DNA from: Maritalea mobilis
Lineage (GTDB): Bacteria; Pseudomonadota; Alphaproteobacteria; Rhizobiales; Devosiaceae
NCBI RefSeq assembly: GCF_004363175.1
Contig: NZ_SNYR01000001.1
Span: 992,001 to 1,056,000, forward strand
Length of the DNA: 64,000 nucleotides
Reading direction: 5' to 3'
The notes under the pieces are model-generated. The model had not been told where the DNA came from and ran no database searches. It was given only the letters and a program-made list of their open reading frames with translations. Positions 47,176-56,148 of the stretch are shown here, piece after piece (within the stretch, counting starts at the first letter, position 1; each line of letters starts with the position of its first letter). The position numbers were made by a program, and so were the translations under genes.

Positions 47176-47189
47176 TTGATCGAGGTCAA
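47176..47189. promoter_or_regulatory. FNR/FnrL-type box upstream of hemN
   Basis: TTGAT-CGAG-GTCAA matches the FNR consensus TTGAT-N4-ATCAA at 9 of 10 positions and lies 52 nt before the hemN start. FnrL control of hemN-type genes is established in Rhodobacter. The divergent dipeptidase gene starts 73 nt away and could also be affected. Confidence 0.75.
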
Positions 47190-47261
47190 AAAGGGTGCAA
47201 CAAACAGTCTCAAAATGCGCCGTTCGGTTCGCAATCAAGAAATTTCGATTAGGGGATATAT

Positions 47262-48287
47262 ATGACTGATCAGCCGCAAAAGATTTTTGATGGCCATAAT
47301 GATATTTTGCTCAAATTGCTGGACGAGTGCAAAGCTGACCCGGTGAAAGGCTTTTTCACCCCACGTGACGGCCAGCACATCGATCTGCAATCTGCACAGC
47401 AAGGTGGCTTTGCGGGCGGGCTGTTCGCCATGTTCATTCCACCAGAAGATGGCAAAACATACGAAAAGGCCCCAAGCCAAACTTATGCCATTGGCGAAAC
47501 CAACAAGATGATCCGCTTGCTGCGCGACATTCAAGAAGCGTCTGACGGGCAGGTGAAAATCTGCAAAAGCGTAGACGAGATTGAGGATGCATTCGCCAGC
47601 AACCAAATGGCACCCGTGCTGCACATTGAAGGTGCAGAAGCGGTGATGCCCGATCTGTCTAATTTGGAAAATCTATATAAAGAAGGCTTGCGCTCACTTG
47701 GCCCAGTGTGGAGCCGCGAGAACGACTTCGCTTATGGCGTGCCATTCAAGTTTCCAGCTTCACCAGATACGGGTCCAGGCTTAAAAGAAGCAGGCGTTGA
47801 ACTGGTGAAGGCCTGTAATAAACTCGGCATCGCGATTGATCTGAGCCACATCAATGAAAAAGGCTTTTGGGACGTGGCCAAGCACAGCGACAAGCCATTG
47901 ATCGCCAGCCATTCAAACGCCCACGCCTTGTGCCAATCTACCCGCAACTTGCTGGACACGCAGCTTGATGCGATTAAGGAAAGCGGCGGCATCGCCGGCC
48001 TGAACTTCGGCACGATTTTCCTCAACCCAAAAGGCGTGGCCGACAGCGGCGTCCCTCTATCCACCATGGTGGACCAAGTGCGCTATATGGTCGACAAGAT
48101 GGGCATTGATCATGTGGGCCTTGGGTCAGACTATGATGGCACCGGCGTGCCAACAGAAGTGGACAGCACCGCCAAATTGCCAAATCTTGTCAACGCGCTA
48201 AGCGCGAGCGGATTTAGCCAAGAGGAAATGGACAAGATTACCCATAAAAACTGGTTCCGCGTGTTGCGCGAAACTTGGGGCGAATAA
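47262..48287 (+). CDS. Membrane (renal-type) dipeptidase, peptidase M19
   Basis: A 341-aa zinc dipeptidase. Metal-ligand blocks are present in order: FDGHNDILL (HxD), HIEGAEA, DLSHIN, and ASHSNAHAL; GLGSDYDG follows near the end. No signal peptide, so probably cytoplasmic as in other bacterial M19 enzymes. It cleaves dipeptides, including D-residue ones in some members. It starts at ATG 47262 after TTAGGGG and ends at a terminator. Confidence 0.93.
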   Translation: MTDQPQKIFDGHNDILLKLLDECKADPVKGFFTPRDGQHIDLQSAQQGGFAGGLFAMFIPPEDGKTYEKAPSQTYAIGETNKMIRLLRDIQEASDGQVKICKSVDEIEDAFASNQMAPVLHIEGAEAVMPDLSNLENLYKEGLRSLGPVWSRENDFAYGVPFKFPASPDTGPGLKEAGVELVKACNKLGIAIDLSHINEKGFWDVAKHSDKPLIASHSNAHALCQSTRNLLDTQLDAIKESGGIAGLNFGTIFLNPKGVADSGVPLSTMVDQVRYMVDKMGIDHVGLGSDYDGTGVPTEVDSTAKLPNLVNALSASGFSQEEMDKITHKNWFRVLRETWGE

Positions 48288-48308
48288 TCGCCCCTTCATC
48301 GCTTTTCG

Positions 48309-48343
48309 AAGGCGCACCCCTTAAATGGGCGTGCGCCTTTTTT
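48309..48343 (+). terminator. Terminator after the dipeptidase gene
   Basis: AAGGCGCAC-(CCC...GGGC)-GTGCGCCTT is followed by TTTT. The stem lies over the last codons of the convergent RNA methyltransferase gene, so terminator and coding sequence overlap. Confidence 0.8.
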
Positions 48344-48848
48344 GTGCGCCTTGAATGTGAATGGGCTTAGGCTCCACTGGTCCACCCACGCGCACCGGCC
48401 GGGGCGCAAAGCGACCAAGCGTTGCAATGCGGTCATACATAACAATGGCCCCCGCCGTAGCCACATTCAGGCAAAAACTGGTGGGGATTTTGATGATATG
48501 ATCGCACATATCCATAATCTCAGGCGACAAGGATGCCCGCTCTGGCCCTAAAATATAGGCCGCCTGGGTCGGATGGCGAAAACTGGGCAATTCAATTGCA
48601 TCATCAGTCAACTCAATGCCGACCAATTGGCACCTATCCGGCAAGGTGATGTCTTGCGGCTTGTCCCATGCATAATAGGGCATATTGGTGAGCGAATTTG
48701 ACGTGTCCGACACCATATCATCGTGCTGCAAACGCGACGCAACAGTGAAACAAAAGCTCGCCCCGAACCCATGCCCGGTGCGCGCCAAATTGCCAAAATT
48801 TTTGACCTTGGAGATCTTCTCCGCGCCTATCGCAAAATATCCACGCAT
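48321..48848 (-). CDS. TrmH/SpoU-family RNA 2'-O-methyltransferase
   Basis: A 175-aa SPOUT enzyme. Motif 2 is AAYILGPERASLSPEIM and motif 3 is IPTSFCLNVATAGAIVMYDR. It begins MRGYFAIGAEKISKVKNFG, the start pattern of a small TrmH-like family in alphaproteobacteria. The target nucleotide is unknown. The ribosome site AAAGGGG lies inside a hairpin (48853-48874), which may limit translation. Confidence 0.88.
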   Translation of the reverse strand: MRGYFAIGAEKISKVKNFGNLARTGHGFGASFCFTVASRLQHDDMVSDTSNSLTNMPYYAWDKPQDITLPDRCQLVGIELTDDAIELPSFRHPTQAAYILGPERASLSPEIMDMCDHIIKIPTSFCLNVATAGAIVMYDRIATLGRFAPRPVRVGGPVEPKPIHIQGAQKRRTPI

Positions 48849-48852
48849 AATG

Positions 48853-48874
48853 CCCCTTTCAATTTGAAAAGGGG
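48853..48874 (-). other. Hairpin covering the methyltransferase ribosome site
   Basis: On the minus strand CCCCTTTTC-AAATT-GAAAGGGG pairs with one bulge and contains the AAAGGGG ribosome site 4 nt before ATG 48848. It lies directly after the MFS stop, so it may act as a weak terminator, a translational brake, or both. Confidence 0.5.
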
Positions 48875-48875
48875 T

Positions 48876-50144
48876 TTAAACGCTTTCTTCCGCGTTGGGA
48901 AGATCAGCCGTTTCCTCTTCCACTTCCGTTGGTGAACTAAATTTCACAAACCGGATAAGGATCAGCGCAATAATGCCAATGACAAATGCCAAGGCGCCGC
49001 CAGCAATAAATGGCACGCCCAATTCATAAATGGCGGCCAAAGTTGCCCCTATAAAAGGCGCGCCGAGCATGGCAACAATGCTGGTCATTTCATTGACAGC
49101 AGTCACCCGGCCCATCTTATCAGGTGGGGTTTCAAGCTGAAGCACGGTGCGCAATGGCACAAAAGTGCCCGCCCCAATAACACCCACGGTAAAGAACGCG
49201 GCAACAAAGGCATAATATGGGATAGACCAGCCATTGATGGCGATCAGCCCCAAGCCTGCGGTGAACAACGCCACGATCATCATGGCAGGGCCAATGATCA
49301 AATAAGGGTGAATTTGCTTTTTGATGCTGCCAATGGTGAGCGCGCCCGCAACACCACCTGCGCCCACTGCGGCAATAGATAAACCAAGAATATTCTCACC
49401 AAACCCAAGCTCGCGCGTCATCGGGCCGATCAGAGTGTCGTGCAAGAAAATCGCAAAAAAGCCCATCGCGCCCAAGCCAATTGTGACCCAAAGCGCTGGC
49501 TTAGCCAGCACCACTTTGAAGCCCTCTCCCGCCTCAGCAAACATGGATTTTTTCGCCTCTCCATCTTCCAGCTTTTTCACTTCGCGAATGTTGCGTGGCA
49601 ACGTCATCAAAATCAAAACCGCACACAAGGAAATGACCCCATTGACCACGAACACCATTTGCGGACTGATGATCAGCAAAAGCGCACCGCCAACCGCTGG
49701 TCCCGCCACTTTCGACATCTGATTTATGATGTGGCTGAAACCATTGGTGGACATCAGCTCGTCACGTTCGGACAGTGCTTGAATGGCCACCTGTTTCGCT
49801 GGAGAAAAGAAGCTATCCACCACGCCCCGGAAGGCGACCAGCGCCAGCATGATTTCCGGCTGACCAGCAAAGGCCAGCGCAAATGTGGTGATCGCCCGCC
49901 CCAAATTGGACAGCACCATCACCGTGCGAATATCCAGCCGATCCACCAATGCGCCGGAAAATGGACCAATGAAAACATAGGGCAATGTGAGGGCAACGAT
50001 AAACCAAGCGAAATAAACTGGATCAACCTGCCACGCATAGGTGAACAGAGATATGATCGCCACATAATCCAGCCAATCGGCAAAGTCCGCTGGTAATTGC
50101 GCGGCCAGTATACGCCGCATGTGCTTATTCTTAGGTAATTTCAT
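48876..50144 (-). CDS. MFS transporter (DHA3-like)
   Basis: A 422-aa, 12-helix transporter. I choose ATG 50144 (MKLPKNKHMRRILAAQ) behind GGGAGAGGGC; the frame is open 22 codons upstream. The A-loop is GPFSGALVDRLDIRTVMV. The acidic C-terminal tail (PTEVEEETADLPNAEESV) is cytoplasmic. Substrate unknown. It lies downstream of the riboflavin operon but is separated by a hairpin. Confidence 0.86.
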   Translation of the reverse strand: MKLPKNKHMRRILAAQLPADFADWLDYVAIISLFTYAWQVDPVYFAWFIVALTLPYVFIGPFSGALVDRLDIRTVMVLSNLGRAITTFALAFAGQPEIMLALVAFRGVVDSFFSPAKQVAIQALSERDELMSTNGFSHIINQMSKVAGPAVGGALLLIISPQMVFVVNGVISLCAVLILMTLPRNIREVKKLEDGEAKKSMFAEAGEGFKVVLAKPALWVTIGLGAMGFFAIFLHDTLIGPMTRELGFGENILGLSIAAVGAGGVAGALTIGSIKKQIHPYLIIGPAMMIVALFTAGLGLIAINGWSIPYYAFVAAFFTVGVIGAGTFVPLRTVLQLETPPDKMGRVTAVNEMTSIVAMLGAPFIGATLAAIYELGVPFIAGGALAFVIGIIALILIRFVKFSSPTEVEEETADLPNAEESV

Positions 50145-50257
50145 TAAGCCCTCTCCCATCAATATTCTTATAGATAGAGAAAACCAAATTCGGTTCAACC
50201 CGAAATTCAAAGATAATTACCGTTTAGTACAAAAGTATGATCTTGACGGTTAGCAAA

Positions 50258-50294
50258 TCTCTGCCCCAACGGAACGGACCAATCGGGGCAGAGA
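50258..50294 (-). terminator. Hairpin terminator after ribH
   Basis: TCTCTGCCCC / GGGGCAGAGA forms a perfect 10-bp stem 4 nt after the ribH stop, followed by a short TTT. The T run is weak, so some readthrough into the MFS gene is possible. Confidence 0.65.
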
Positions 50295-50298
50295 AAGA

Positions 50299-50784
50299 TT
50301 AGGCAAGTTGCTCAATATGCTGCAAAGTTGCAAGTGAACCAAGACATGCGGCCACCGCTTCCCGCCCCTTATTTTCCGCATCATCAGAGCTACGCACCAC
50401 GGCTTGCTCTTGGGTGTAAGTGGTCAAAATACCGAAACAAATCGGCACTTCAGTTTCCAAACTCGCCTCCATAATGCCCATCGTGGCACCCAACGAGATA
50501 AACTCGAAATGCGCAGTGTCACCTTTGATCACACAGCCCAAGCAAACCACGCCATCATAGCGACCAGACTTGGCAAGCTTCTTCGCGATCAGCGGCATTT
50601 CAAACGCGCCGGGCGCTTCAAAAACATCTTCAGTCGCGAGTTGCAGGCCTGCTTCCTGCAATTCTAGGCGTGCCCCATCCAACAAACCATGCGTGACTTT
50701 GGGGTTAAACTGGCTCACCACAATCGCCACACGTGCATTGTCAATAATAGTGGTTTTGCCACGGCTTTTAATTTGATCATTCAT
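50299..50784 (-). CDS. ribH: 6,7-dimethyl-8-ribityllumazine synthase
   Basis: A 161-aa lumazine synthase. Substrate-binding motifs are VVSQFNP, then PGAFEMPLIAKKL, then LGCVIKGDTAHFE with the conserved histidine. It condenses 5-amino-6-ribitylaminouracil with 3,4-dihydroxy-2-butanone 4-phosphate. Last gene of the riboflavin operon, 1 nt after ribBA. Confidence 0.97.
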   Translation of the reverse strand: MNDQIKSRGKTTIIDNARVAIVVSQFNPKVTHGLLDGARLELQEAGLQLATEDVFEAPGAFEMPLIAKKLAKSGRYDGVVCLGCVIKGDTAHFEFISLGATMGIMEASLETEVPICFGILTTYTQEQAVVRSSDDAENKGREAVAACLGSLATLQHIEQLA

Positions 50785-50785
50785 A

Positions 50786-52003
50786 TTAGAACTGTTCCGG
50801 TAGATTGTGATTTAGTTTTTCGCGCTTGGTGGAAAGATAGGCCGCATTTTGCGCGGTTTCGCCAACTTGCAAGGGGCGCACCTCATTCAATCCAATACCC
50901 ATATTTTCTAGCGCTTTTGCTTTGGCTGGATTGTTCGACAACAGGCTGATCTTGTTGAGACCCAAATCTTTCAAAATGGCCGCTGCAATATCAAATTGAC
51001 GCGCATCAACGGGCAAACCAAGCGCCCGGTTGGCGTCGACCGTGTCCATGCCTTTATCTTGCAACTGATAGGCGCGGACCTTGTTGCCAAGACCAATGCC
51101 TCGCCCCTCATGGCCGCGGAGATAGACCACCACACCACCATCGGGATGGGCATCAATTTCTGCCATTGCCGCTTGCAATTGTGGTCCGCAATCGCATCGT
51201 TTGGAGCCGAAAGCATCGCCCGTCAAACATTCCGAATGCACCCGCACCAAGGGGTTATCACCCAAAGGCTGGCTAAGCAGCGCCACATGTTCCTCGCCAC
51301 TGCTGACCTCACGATAGGCGACGATTTCAAAATCATTTGCTGCATGGTGGGTGGGCAACTGGCTTTCGGCTACACGCGACACCAATCGCTTTTCGCTGCG
51401 CGCGGGGCCACCCAAATGGGCAACAAGTTCAGCGATGGAAAGCATTGGCAACTCATGGCGTTGCGCAAAATTCTCAAGCTCTTCGCCCTTTGCCATATGC
51501 CCATCATCACCCATCACTTCGCAGATGACAGCTGCAGGGGTAAGGCCCGCCAATTGCATCAAATCCACTGACGCTTCGGTGTGGCCGTTGCGCACACGAC
51601 ACCCGCCATCAGCCGCCCGCAGTGGGAACACATGGCCCGGCGAAACGATCTCGCCAGGCAGCACGCCCGGCTTAATCGCCGTCAAAATAGTTTGCGACCG
51701 ATCATAAGCGGAAATGCCCGTGGTGATACCTTCACGCGCTTCGATCGACACGGTGAAAGCCGTGGAGCGATTAGCGCGGTTTTGCTTGACCATCGGCGGC
51801 AAGCCCAACTTGTCGATTTGCTCCCCAAGCATGGGCAGGCAGATTAGGCCACAACCTTCTTTGGCCATAAATCGAATGGTTTCCGGCGTGGCAAACTCTG
51901 CAGCCACCACCAAATCGCCTTCATTTTCGCGGTCTTCATCGTCAGTTAAAACGATCATGCCGCCATTTTTCAAATGCTCTACTGCGCGTTGTAACCGTGA
52001 CAT
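50786..52003 (-). CDS. ribBA: Bifunctional DHBP synthase / GTP cyclohydrolase II
   Basis: A 405-aa fusion. The N-terminal DHBP synthase domain (1 to about 205) has DDEDRENEGDL and RNGHTEASVDL. The C-terminal cyclohydrolase II domain keeps the zinc cysteines in SECLTGDAFGSKRCDCG and RGHEGRGIGL. Because both sets of catalytic residues are intact, both first-step reactions of riboflavin synthesis should work. The start overlaps the ribE end by 25 nt. Confidence 0.97.
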   Translation of the reverse strand: MSRLQRAVEHLKNGGMIVLTDDEDRENEGDLVVAAEFATPETIRFMAKEGCGLICLPMLGEQIDKLGLPPMVKQNRANRSTAFTVSIEAREGITTGISAYDRSQTILTAIKPGVLPGEIVSPGHVFPLRAADGGCRVRNGHTEASVDLMQLAGLTPAAVICEVMGDDGHMAKGEELENFAQRHELPMLSIAELVAHLGGPARSEKRLVSRVAESQLPTHHAANDFEIVAYREVSSGEEHVALLSQPLGDNPLVRVHSECLTGDAFGSKRCDCGPQLQAAMAEIDAHPDGGVVVYLRGHEGRGIGLGNKVRAYQLQDKGMDTVDANRALGLPVDARQFDIAAAILKDLGLNKISLLSNNPAKAKALENMGIGLNEVRPLQVGETAQNAAYLSTKREKLNHNLPEQF

Positions 52004-52587
52004 AGCCGCTCCACATATTTTGCAATAACATCATTTTCCACATGGATTTGATCACCCACCTGCCGAGATTGCAGGTTGGTGTGGGTCCATGTGTGGGGAA
52101 TAATGGTCAACCCGATCCGTGTGCCATCCGCATGATCTTCAAGCGTATTGATGGTGAGGCTGATCCCGTCCAGCGAGATGGAGCCCTTCTCAACACAATA
52201 TCGACCCAAGGATTGCGGCAACTCTAGCTCAATAAGATGCGCACCTGCCTTCTCTTCAACAGACGACAGAGTGGCGATGCCATCCACATGACCTTGCACC
52301 AAATGGCCAGAAAGCTTTGTTTCCAGCGCAACCGCGCGCTCCAAATTGATCAAGTCGCCATCTTGCAACGCGCCTAGTGACGTGCGGGCCAAACTTTCAG
52401 GGCTGACGTAAAACTCAGCCAAGCCAGCTGCATCAAACGTGACCACGGTGAGGCACACGCCGTTTACGGCAACGCTTTCGCCCAAGGCCAAATCGTCATA
52501 ACTCGTATCGATATCGAATATACGCGCACCATCCTCATCGCGCACGGCTTTGACCTTGCCGAGCCGATCAATGATTCCCGAAAACAT
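51979..52587 (-). CDS. ribE: Riboflavin synthase alpha chain
   Basis: A 202-aa protein with two tandem lumazine-binding repeats. It starts MFSGIIDRLGKV, the usual MFTGI-type start, at ATG 52587 behind GGAGACGCG; nine more upstream codons are open but atypical. It dismutates two lumazines to riboflavin. It overlaps ribD by 20 nt and ribBA by 25 nt. Confidence 0.96.
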   Translation of the reverse strand: MFSGIIDRLGKVKAVRDEDGARIFDIDTSYDDLALGESVAVNGVCLTVVTFDAAGLAEFYVSPESLARTSLGALQDGDLINLERAVALETKLSGHLVQGHVDGIATLSSVEEKAGAHLIELELPQSLGRYCVEKGSISLDGISLTINTLEDHADGTRIGLTIIPHTWTHTNLQSRQVGDQIHVENDVIAKYVERLCHGYNAQ

Positions 52588-53599
52588 CCGCGTCTCCATT
52601 ATGTGTTTCGCCATTCAATGCGGCATCGGCATAGGTGGCGCAGATCACGTCCGCGTCTGGTTGCCGCTGAATGGTGATGTCCAAATGAACAAGATTCTGA
52701 TCGCGGCAAGCTGCGGCCAAACTCGGCCCGGCTTCCACCAACACTTCCATGCATCCACGCTTGCCCAGCTCCGCGAGGGCTGTCTTCAAGTCTGTCGAAA
52801 TCATAGGCAAAAAACCTCGACTGCGTGCAGCGGCCAGATAGGCTTGGTCAACACGCCCGCGCCGATCAAGAATGACCAATGGGCGGCGCTTACCTTCAAA
52901 ATCTTCAACACGCCGAACAGTGAAATGCGGATCGTCAGCCAGCACGGTGCCCGAGCCTGTAATGACTGCATCCGCACGGCGGCGCAGCTTGTGGGCAAAT
53001 TTAAGGGAAGATGGCCGCGTGAACGTTTTCTCGCCAGCAGGTGGGATCATACTGCCTTGAGCATCCTCCGCCACTTTCAAGGTAACAAAGGGCATTTGCG
53101 TACGCGCGTAATGCAAGAACGGCGCGATCAAACGCTGGCAATCCAAGTGAAACTCCTGCGCCCAACTCTCGTGAATGTCTGAGAGAAAGTACACCTCGAT
53201 GCCTGCCTCGCGCAGTTTGCCGGCACCGCCGCCAACAACGCGTGGATTTGAATCTTTCGCGCCGATCCAAACCTCTTGCACACCAGCGTCAATCAACCCA
53301 TCAACACAAGGCGGTGTACGACCAAAATGAGCGCACGGCTCTAACGTGACGACAGCGGTGTGGGGTTTCACCCCCGGCGGCAACTCCGCAAGCGCGGCAC
53401 GCTCTGCATGTGGACCACCCGCTGCCTGATGCGCACCGATAGACAAGATGCCCCCATCCGCATCCAGCAAAGCGCAGCCCACTGGCGGATTGGGCGCAGT
53501 TGCACCCTCAAAAAGCCGCGCAGCATTCAGAGCATAGCGAAACGCCTGCCCAATAGGCGTAAGTTCTGATGTCGATTTAACGATTGGTTCTAAATCCAT
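52568..53599 (-). CDS. ribD: Bifunctional pyrimidine deaminase / reductase
   Basis: A 343-aa protein. The N-terminal deaminase has the zinc motif HAERAAL and PCAHFGRTPPC; the C-terminal reductase follows with TLKVAEDAQGSM and DAVITGSGTVLADDP. It catalyses the second and third steps from GTP. First gene of the operon, starting at ATG 53599 about 120 nt after the FMN riboswitch. Confidence 0.97.
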   Translation of the reverse strand: MDLEPIVKSTSELTPIGQAFRYALNAARLFEGATAPNPPVGCALLDADGGILSIGAHQAAGGPHAERAALAELPPGVKPHTAVVTLEPCAHFGRTPPCVDGLIDAGVQEVWIGAKDSNPRVVGGGAGKLREAGIEVYFLSDIHESWAQEFHLDCQRLIAPFLHYARTQMPFVTLKVAEDAQGSMIPPAGEKTFTRPSSLKFAHKLRRRADAVITGSGTVLADDPHFTVRRVEDFEGKRRPLVILDRRGRVDQAYLAAARSRGFLPMISTDLKTALAELGKRGCMEVLVEAGPSLAAACRDQNLVHLDITIQRQPDADVICATYADAALNGETHNGDADVFGNH

Positions 53600-53721
53600 T
53601 CGCCCACCTCAAATTCATAGAAGGGCGAAACACGTGCCAGACGACACGAACGGCATGCGCCAAGGCGCACGTCCGCTAAGACAATAGGCGCAATCACCCA
53701 TTACGGGCGTTGCCTGTCTTT

Positions 53722-53865
<144 letters not shown>

Positions 53866-53950
53866 AGCCGCACTGCGGCCAATGGCGAAGAACCTACGCC
53901 ATTTCTTAACAAACGTAAAGACAACAGATTTAGCGCTTTAGTCGAACAAT

Positions 53951-54589
53951 CTAAGCGGAGGTAACAGGCTGGCGCAAAACGGTTTTTAGCTTCTCTGGCG
54001 CCACACGCCGGGGATCATTCAGATAAATCTCGTGATGTTTCAAATGCATCTTCAACCCGTGTTCGGGAATAAATTCATGATGCATTTTGTGCAAAATTGG
54101 GCCCTCATCATCATAAGAACCCACATGCAAAACCTGCACACAATCGCCCTCATGATAGGTTTCAAGCCGCACCTTGCGCAGCAATGTTTCGCTGGTTGGT
54201 GGCTCTTTCTTTTTGGCATTTTTCGCAATGGTTTGCGCCCGCACCTGCTCCAAATGATCTTCGGTCAGCCAATCGGGTTGGCGGATCATCATGGTCCATA
54301 ACCATTGATCTTTTTGGCGGGTGATAAAGGTATCCATATCTTCTGCCCACCAAAGCCCTTGCAATGGCCCCACCACAAAGTCTTTTTCAAACTCGGTTTT
54401 GGACAGAAATTTGAGGCCATAGCTCAACCCATAAAGCGCAGCCAGGGAGGGCGGATAGCTCTCCCCCACCGGGCCACCTTCCCCATCAATCATCAAATAT
54501 TTCATGGGCGGCACATCCAGCCGATCAATACGTCCAGCCTTGCCGGAATAAAAGGCCTTGTCGCTTTTCTTAAAGTCGAGTTTTTCCAC
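53951..54589 (-). CDS. GyrI-like small-molecule-binding protein
   Basis: About 212 aa with a GyrI-like (SOUL/AraC effector) fold. PPMKYLMIDGEGGP is an early signature and DCVQVLHVGSYDDEGP a late one. The start is taken as GTG 54589 behind GGAGG, directly after the AraC stop at 54592. It is coupled to an AraC regulator that carries the same type of ligand domain, so the two may sense the same class of compound. Confidence 0.85.
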   Translation of the reverse strand: MEKLDFKKSDKAFYSGKAGRIDRLDVPPMKYLMIDGEGGPVGESYPPSLAALYGLSYGLKFLSKTEFEKDFVVGPLQGLWWAEDMDTFITRQKDQWLWTMMIRQPDWLTEDHLEQVRAQTIAKNAKKKEPPTSETLLRKVRLETYHEGDCVQVLHVGSYDDEGPILHKMHHEFIPEHGLKMHLKHHEIYLNDPRRVAPEKLKTVLRQPVTSA

Positions 54590-54591
54590 GA

Positions 54592-55449
54592 TCAATCCTC
54601 CGCCAACGGCATGTAAATATCCGTCAGCAAATCGGCAGGGGCCACTTCGCGCGGATTGTTGAGATAATCCTCCACGCAAGGCGCATCGCGCAGCTCAACC
54701 CCTTGATTGTTCAGCCATGTGCCATAAAGCCACCGATAAGCATCCGGCATCTCCGCATAGGCACCGCGATAATGCAGCACCGCATAGCGCCCACCTTCAA
54801 TGGTGCGTTTCTCAAAATGATCCGGCATTTCAACATCGCCATCAAAAACTGCCCCTGCGAACGAGCGCAGCTCCGGCTCCGGCACACTATCCGGATCATC
54901 ATAATATGTTGCCATGGAGTGGTTGAGACGCGGCAGCAAGCCTGCCTGCCCCACCCAGCCAAACACAAGATCAAACGCGCGCCCAATGTGCATATAGCTG
55001 CCCTGATGCGGCAGGCCAATCATAGTCATTGGCTCAATCGTTTTGATTTCTACTGGGTACAAATGCCCTTCTCCCTGTTCAATAGCCGCTTGCAATTTCA
55101 CATGCGCACCTGCACGGCGATATTGCGCTGGCGGCTGGCCATAAGTTTGCGTGAAAGCCCGAGAAAAGGCAGCCAAGCTGGAATAGCCCGACCGTTCAGA
55201 AATCTCCTCAATTGAGATTTTGCTTTGTGCCAATTGCCCCGCAGCGCGATGCAATCGCAACCGCTTCACCGTGGCCGCGATGGTTTCGCCCTGAATCGCG
55301 CGATAAACCCGATGCCAATGATATGGCGACATACACGCCACATCGGCCAGAAGCTGCAAATCAATCGGCTCGTCCAAATGATCATAAATATAATTGACCA
55401 CCCGATCGATCCGCTTACGATAGCTTAGCTGCTGTTGGCTCATTTGCAT
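54592..55449 (-). CDS. AraC-family regulator with GyrI-like effector domain
   Basis: About 285 aa. The AraC DNA-binding domain is at the N-terminus (IDLQLLADVACMSPYHWHRV, then FSRAFTQTYGQPPAQYRR), followed by a GyrI-like domain from about residue 125. This is the Rob/SoxS-like order with C-terminal sensing. ATG 55449 follows AAAAGGAAAAGATCAG. Divergent from the cyclotransferase-like gene and coupled to a free GyrI-like protein. Confidence 0.9.
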   Translation of the reverse strand: MQMSQQQLSYRKRIDRVVNYIYDHLDEPIDLQLLADVACMSPYHWHRVYRAIQGETIAATVKRLRLHRAAGQLAQSKISIEEISERSGYSSLAAFSRAFTQTYGQPPAQYRRAGAHVKLQAAIEQGEGHLYPVEIKTIEPMTMIGLPHQGSYMHIGRAFDLVFGWVGQAGLLPRLNHSMATYYDDPDSVPEPELRSFAGAVFDGDVEMPDHFEKRTIEGGRYAVLHYRGAYAEMPDAYRWLYGTWLNNQGVELRDAPCVEDYLNNPREVAPADLLTDIYMPLAED

Positions 55450-55566
55450 TCTGATCTTTTCCTTTTGACTGGCTCGGGTTACAAGCAAGCACAAACGCAC
55501 TTGATAAATCTTGCGCACTTTGAAATTTGGCTCAACGCGCGGCACTTTCGACCAGAGGGAATACAC

Positions 55567-56136
55567 ATGTCGACTTATTTCTATTTTGCATATGGCTCAA
55601 ACCTTCTAAATGAGCGGCTGCAAAATAGGTGCCCCACCGCCCAGCCCGTAGCAACCGCTTTTGCACCCGGCTATAATGTCAACTTCGGCAAGATTGGTCA
55701 CGATGATCATGGTGGTTCAGGAAAAGGTACCATTTTCAAAACCAACAATGAAAGTGATCGGGTTTACGGTGTGGTTTATGAAATGCACATGGAAGAAGCC
55801 ACAATCCTAGATCGGATTGAAGGCATTCACCTCACCTTGCCAACCACCTATATTCGCGATGCAAATTTCATGGTGCAAACGGATCAGGGCCAACAATTTC
55901 AAACGGTAACCTATATTGCTGATCCAGATCCAACTCCCCCAAAACCCTACACATGGTATTGGGCGCTTTGCATTTCTGGCGCAATTCAGAATGATCTACC
56001 AAAATCCCATCAGGACCATTTGGCCAGCTTCGACCATATGCCCGATCCGGACCCACAGCGCCCCGGCAAGCTGGAAGCAGAAATGCTGCTTAAAAAGAGT
56101 GGTTTTGATCACTTGCTGACGGCTGAAAGTGCCTAA
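55567..56136 (+). CDS. Gamma-glutamylcyclotransferase-like protein
   Basis: A 189-aa protein with the family start YFYFAYGSNLL, a substrate-binding YGSN loop, and the catalytic-type glutamate region VVYEMHMEEATILDRIEG. Members cleave gamma-glutamyl amides to 5-oxoproline, but substrate varies. ATG 55567 follows AGAGGGAA. Twelve nt before the pseudouridine synthase gene, likely cotranscribed. Confidence 0.87.
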   Translation: MSTYFYFAYGSNLLNERLQNRCPTAQPVATAFAPGYNVNFGKIGHDDHGGSGKGTIFKTNNESDRVYGVVYEMHMEEATILDRIEGIHLTLPTTYIRDANFMVQTDQGQQFQTVTYIADPDPTPPKPYTWYWALCISGAIQNDLPKSHQDHLASFDHMPDPDPQRPGKLEAEMLLKKSGFDHLLTAESA

Positions 56137-56148
56137 GGCACAGCATCC

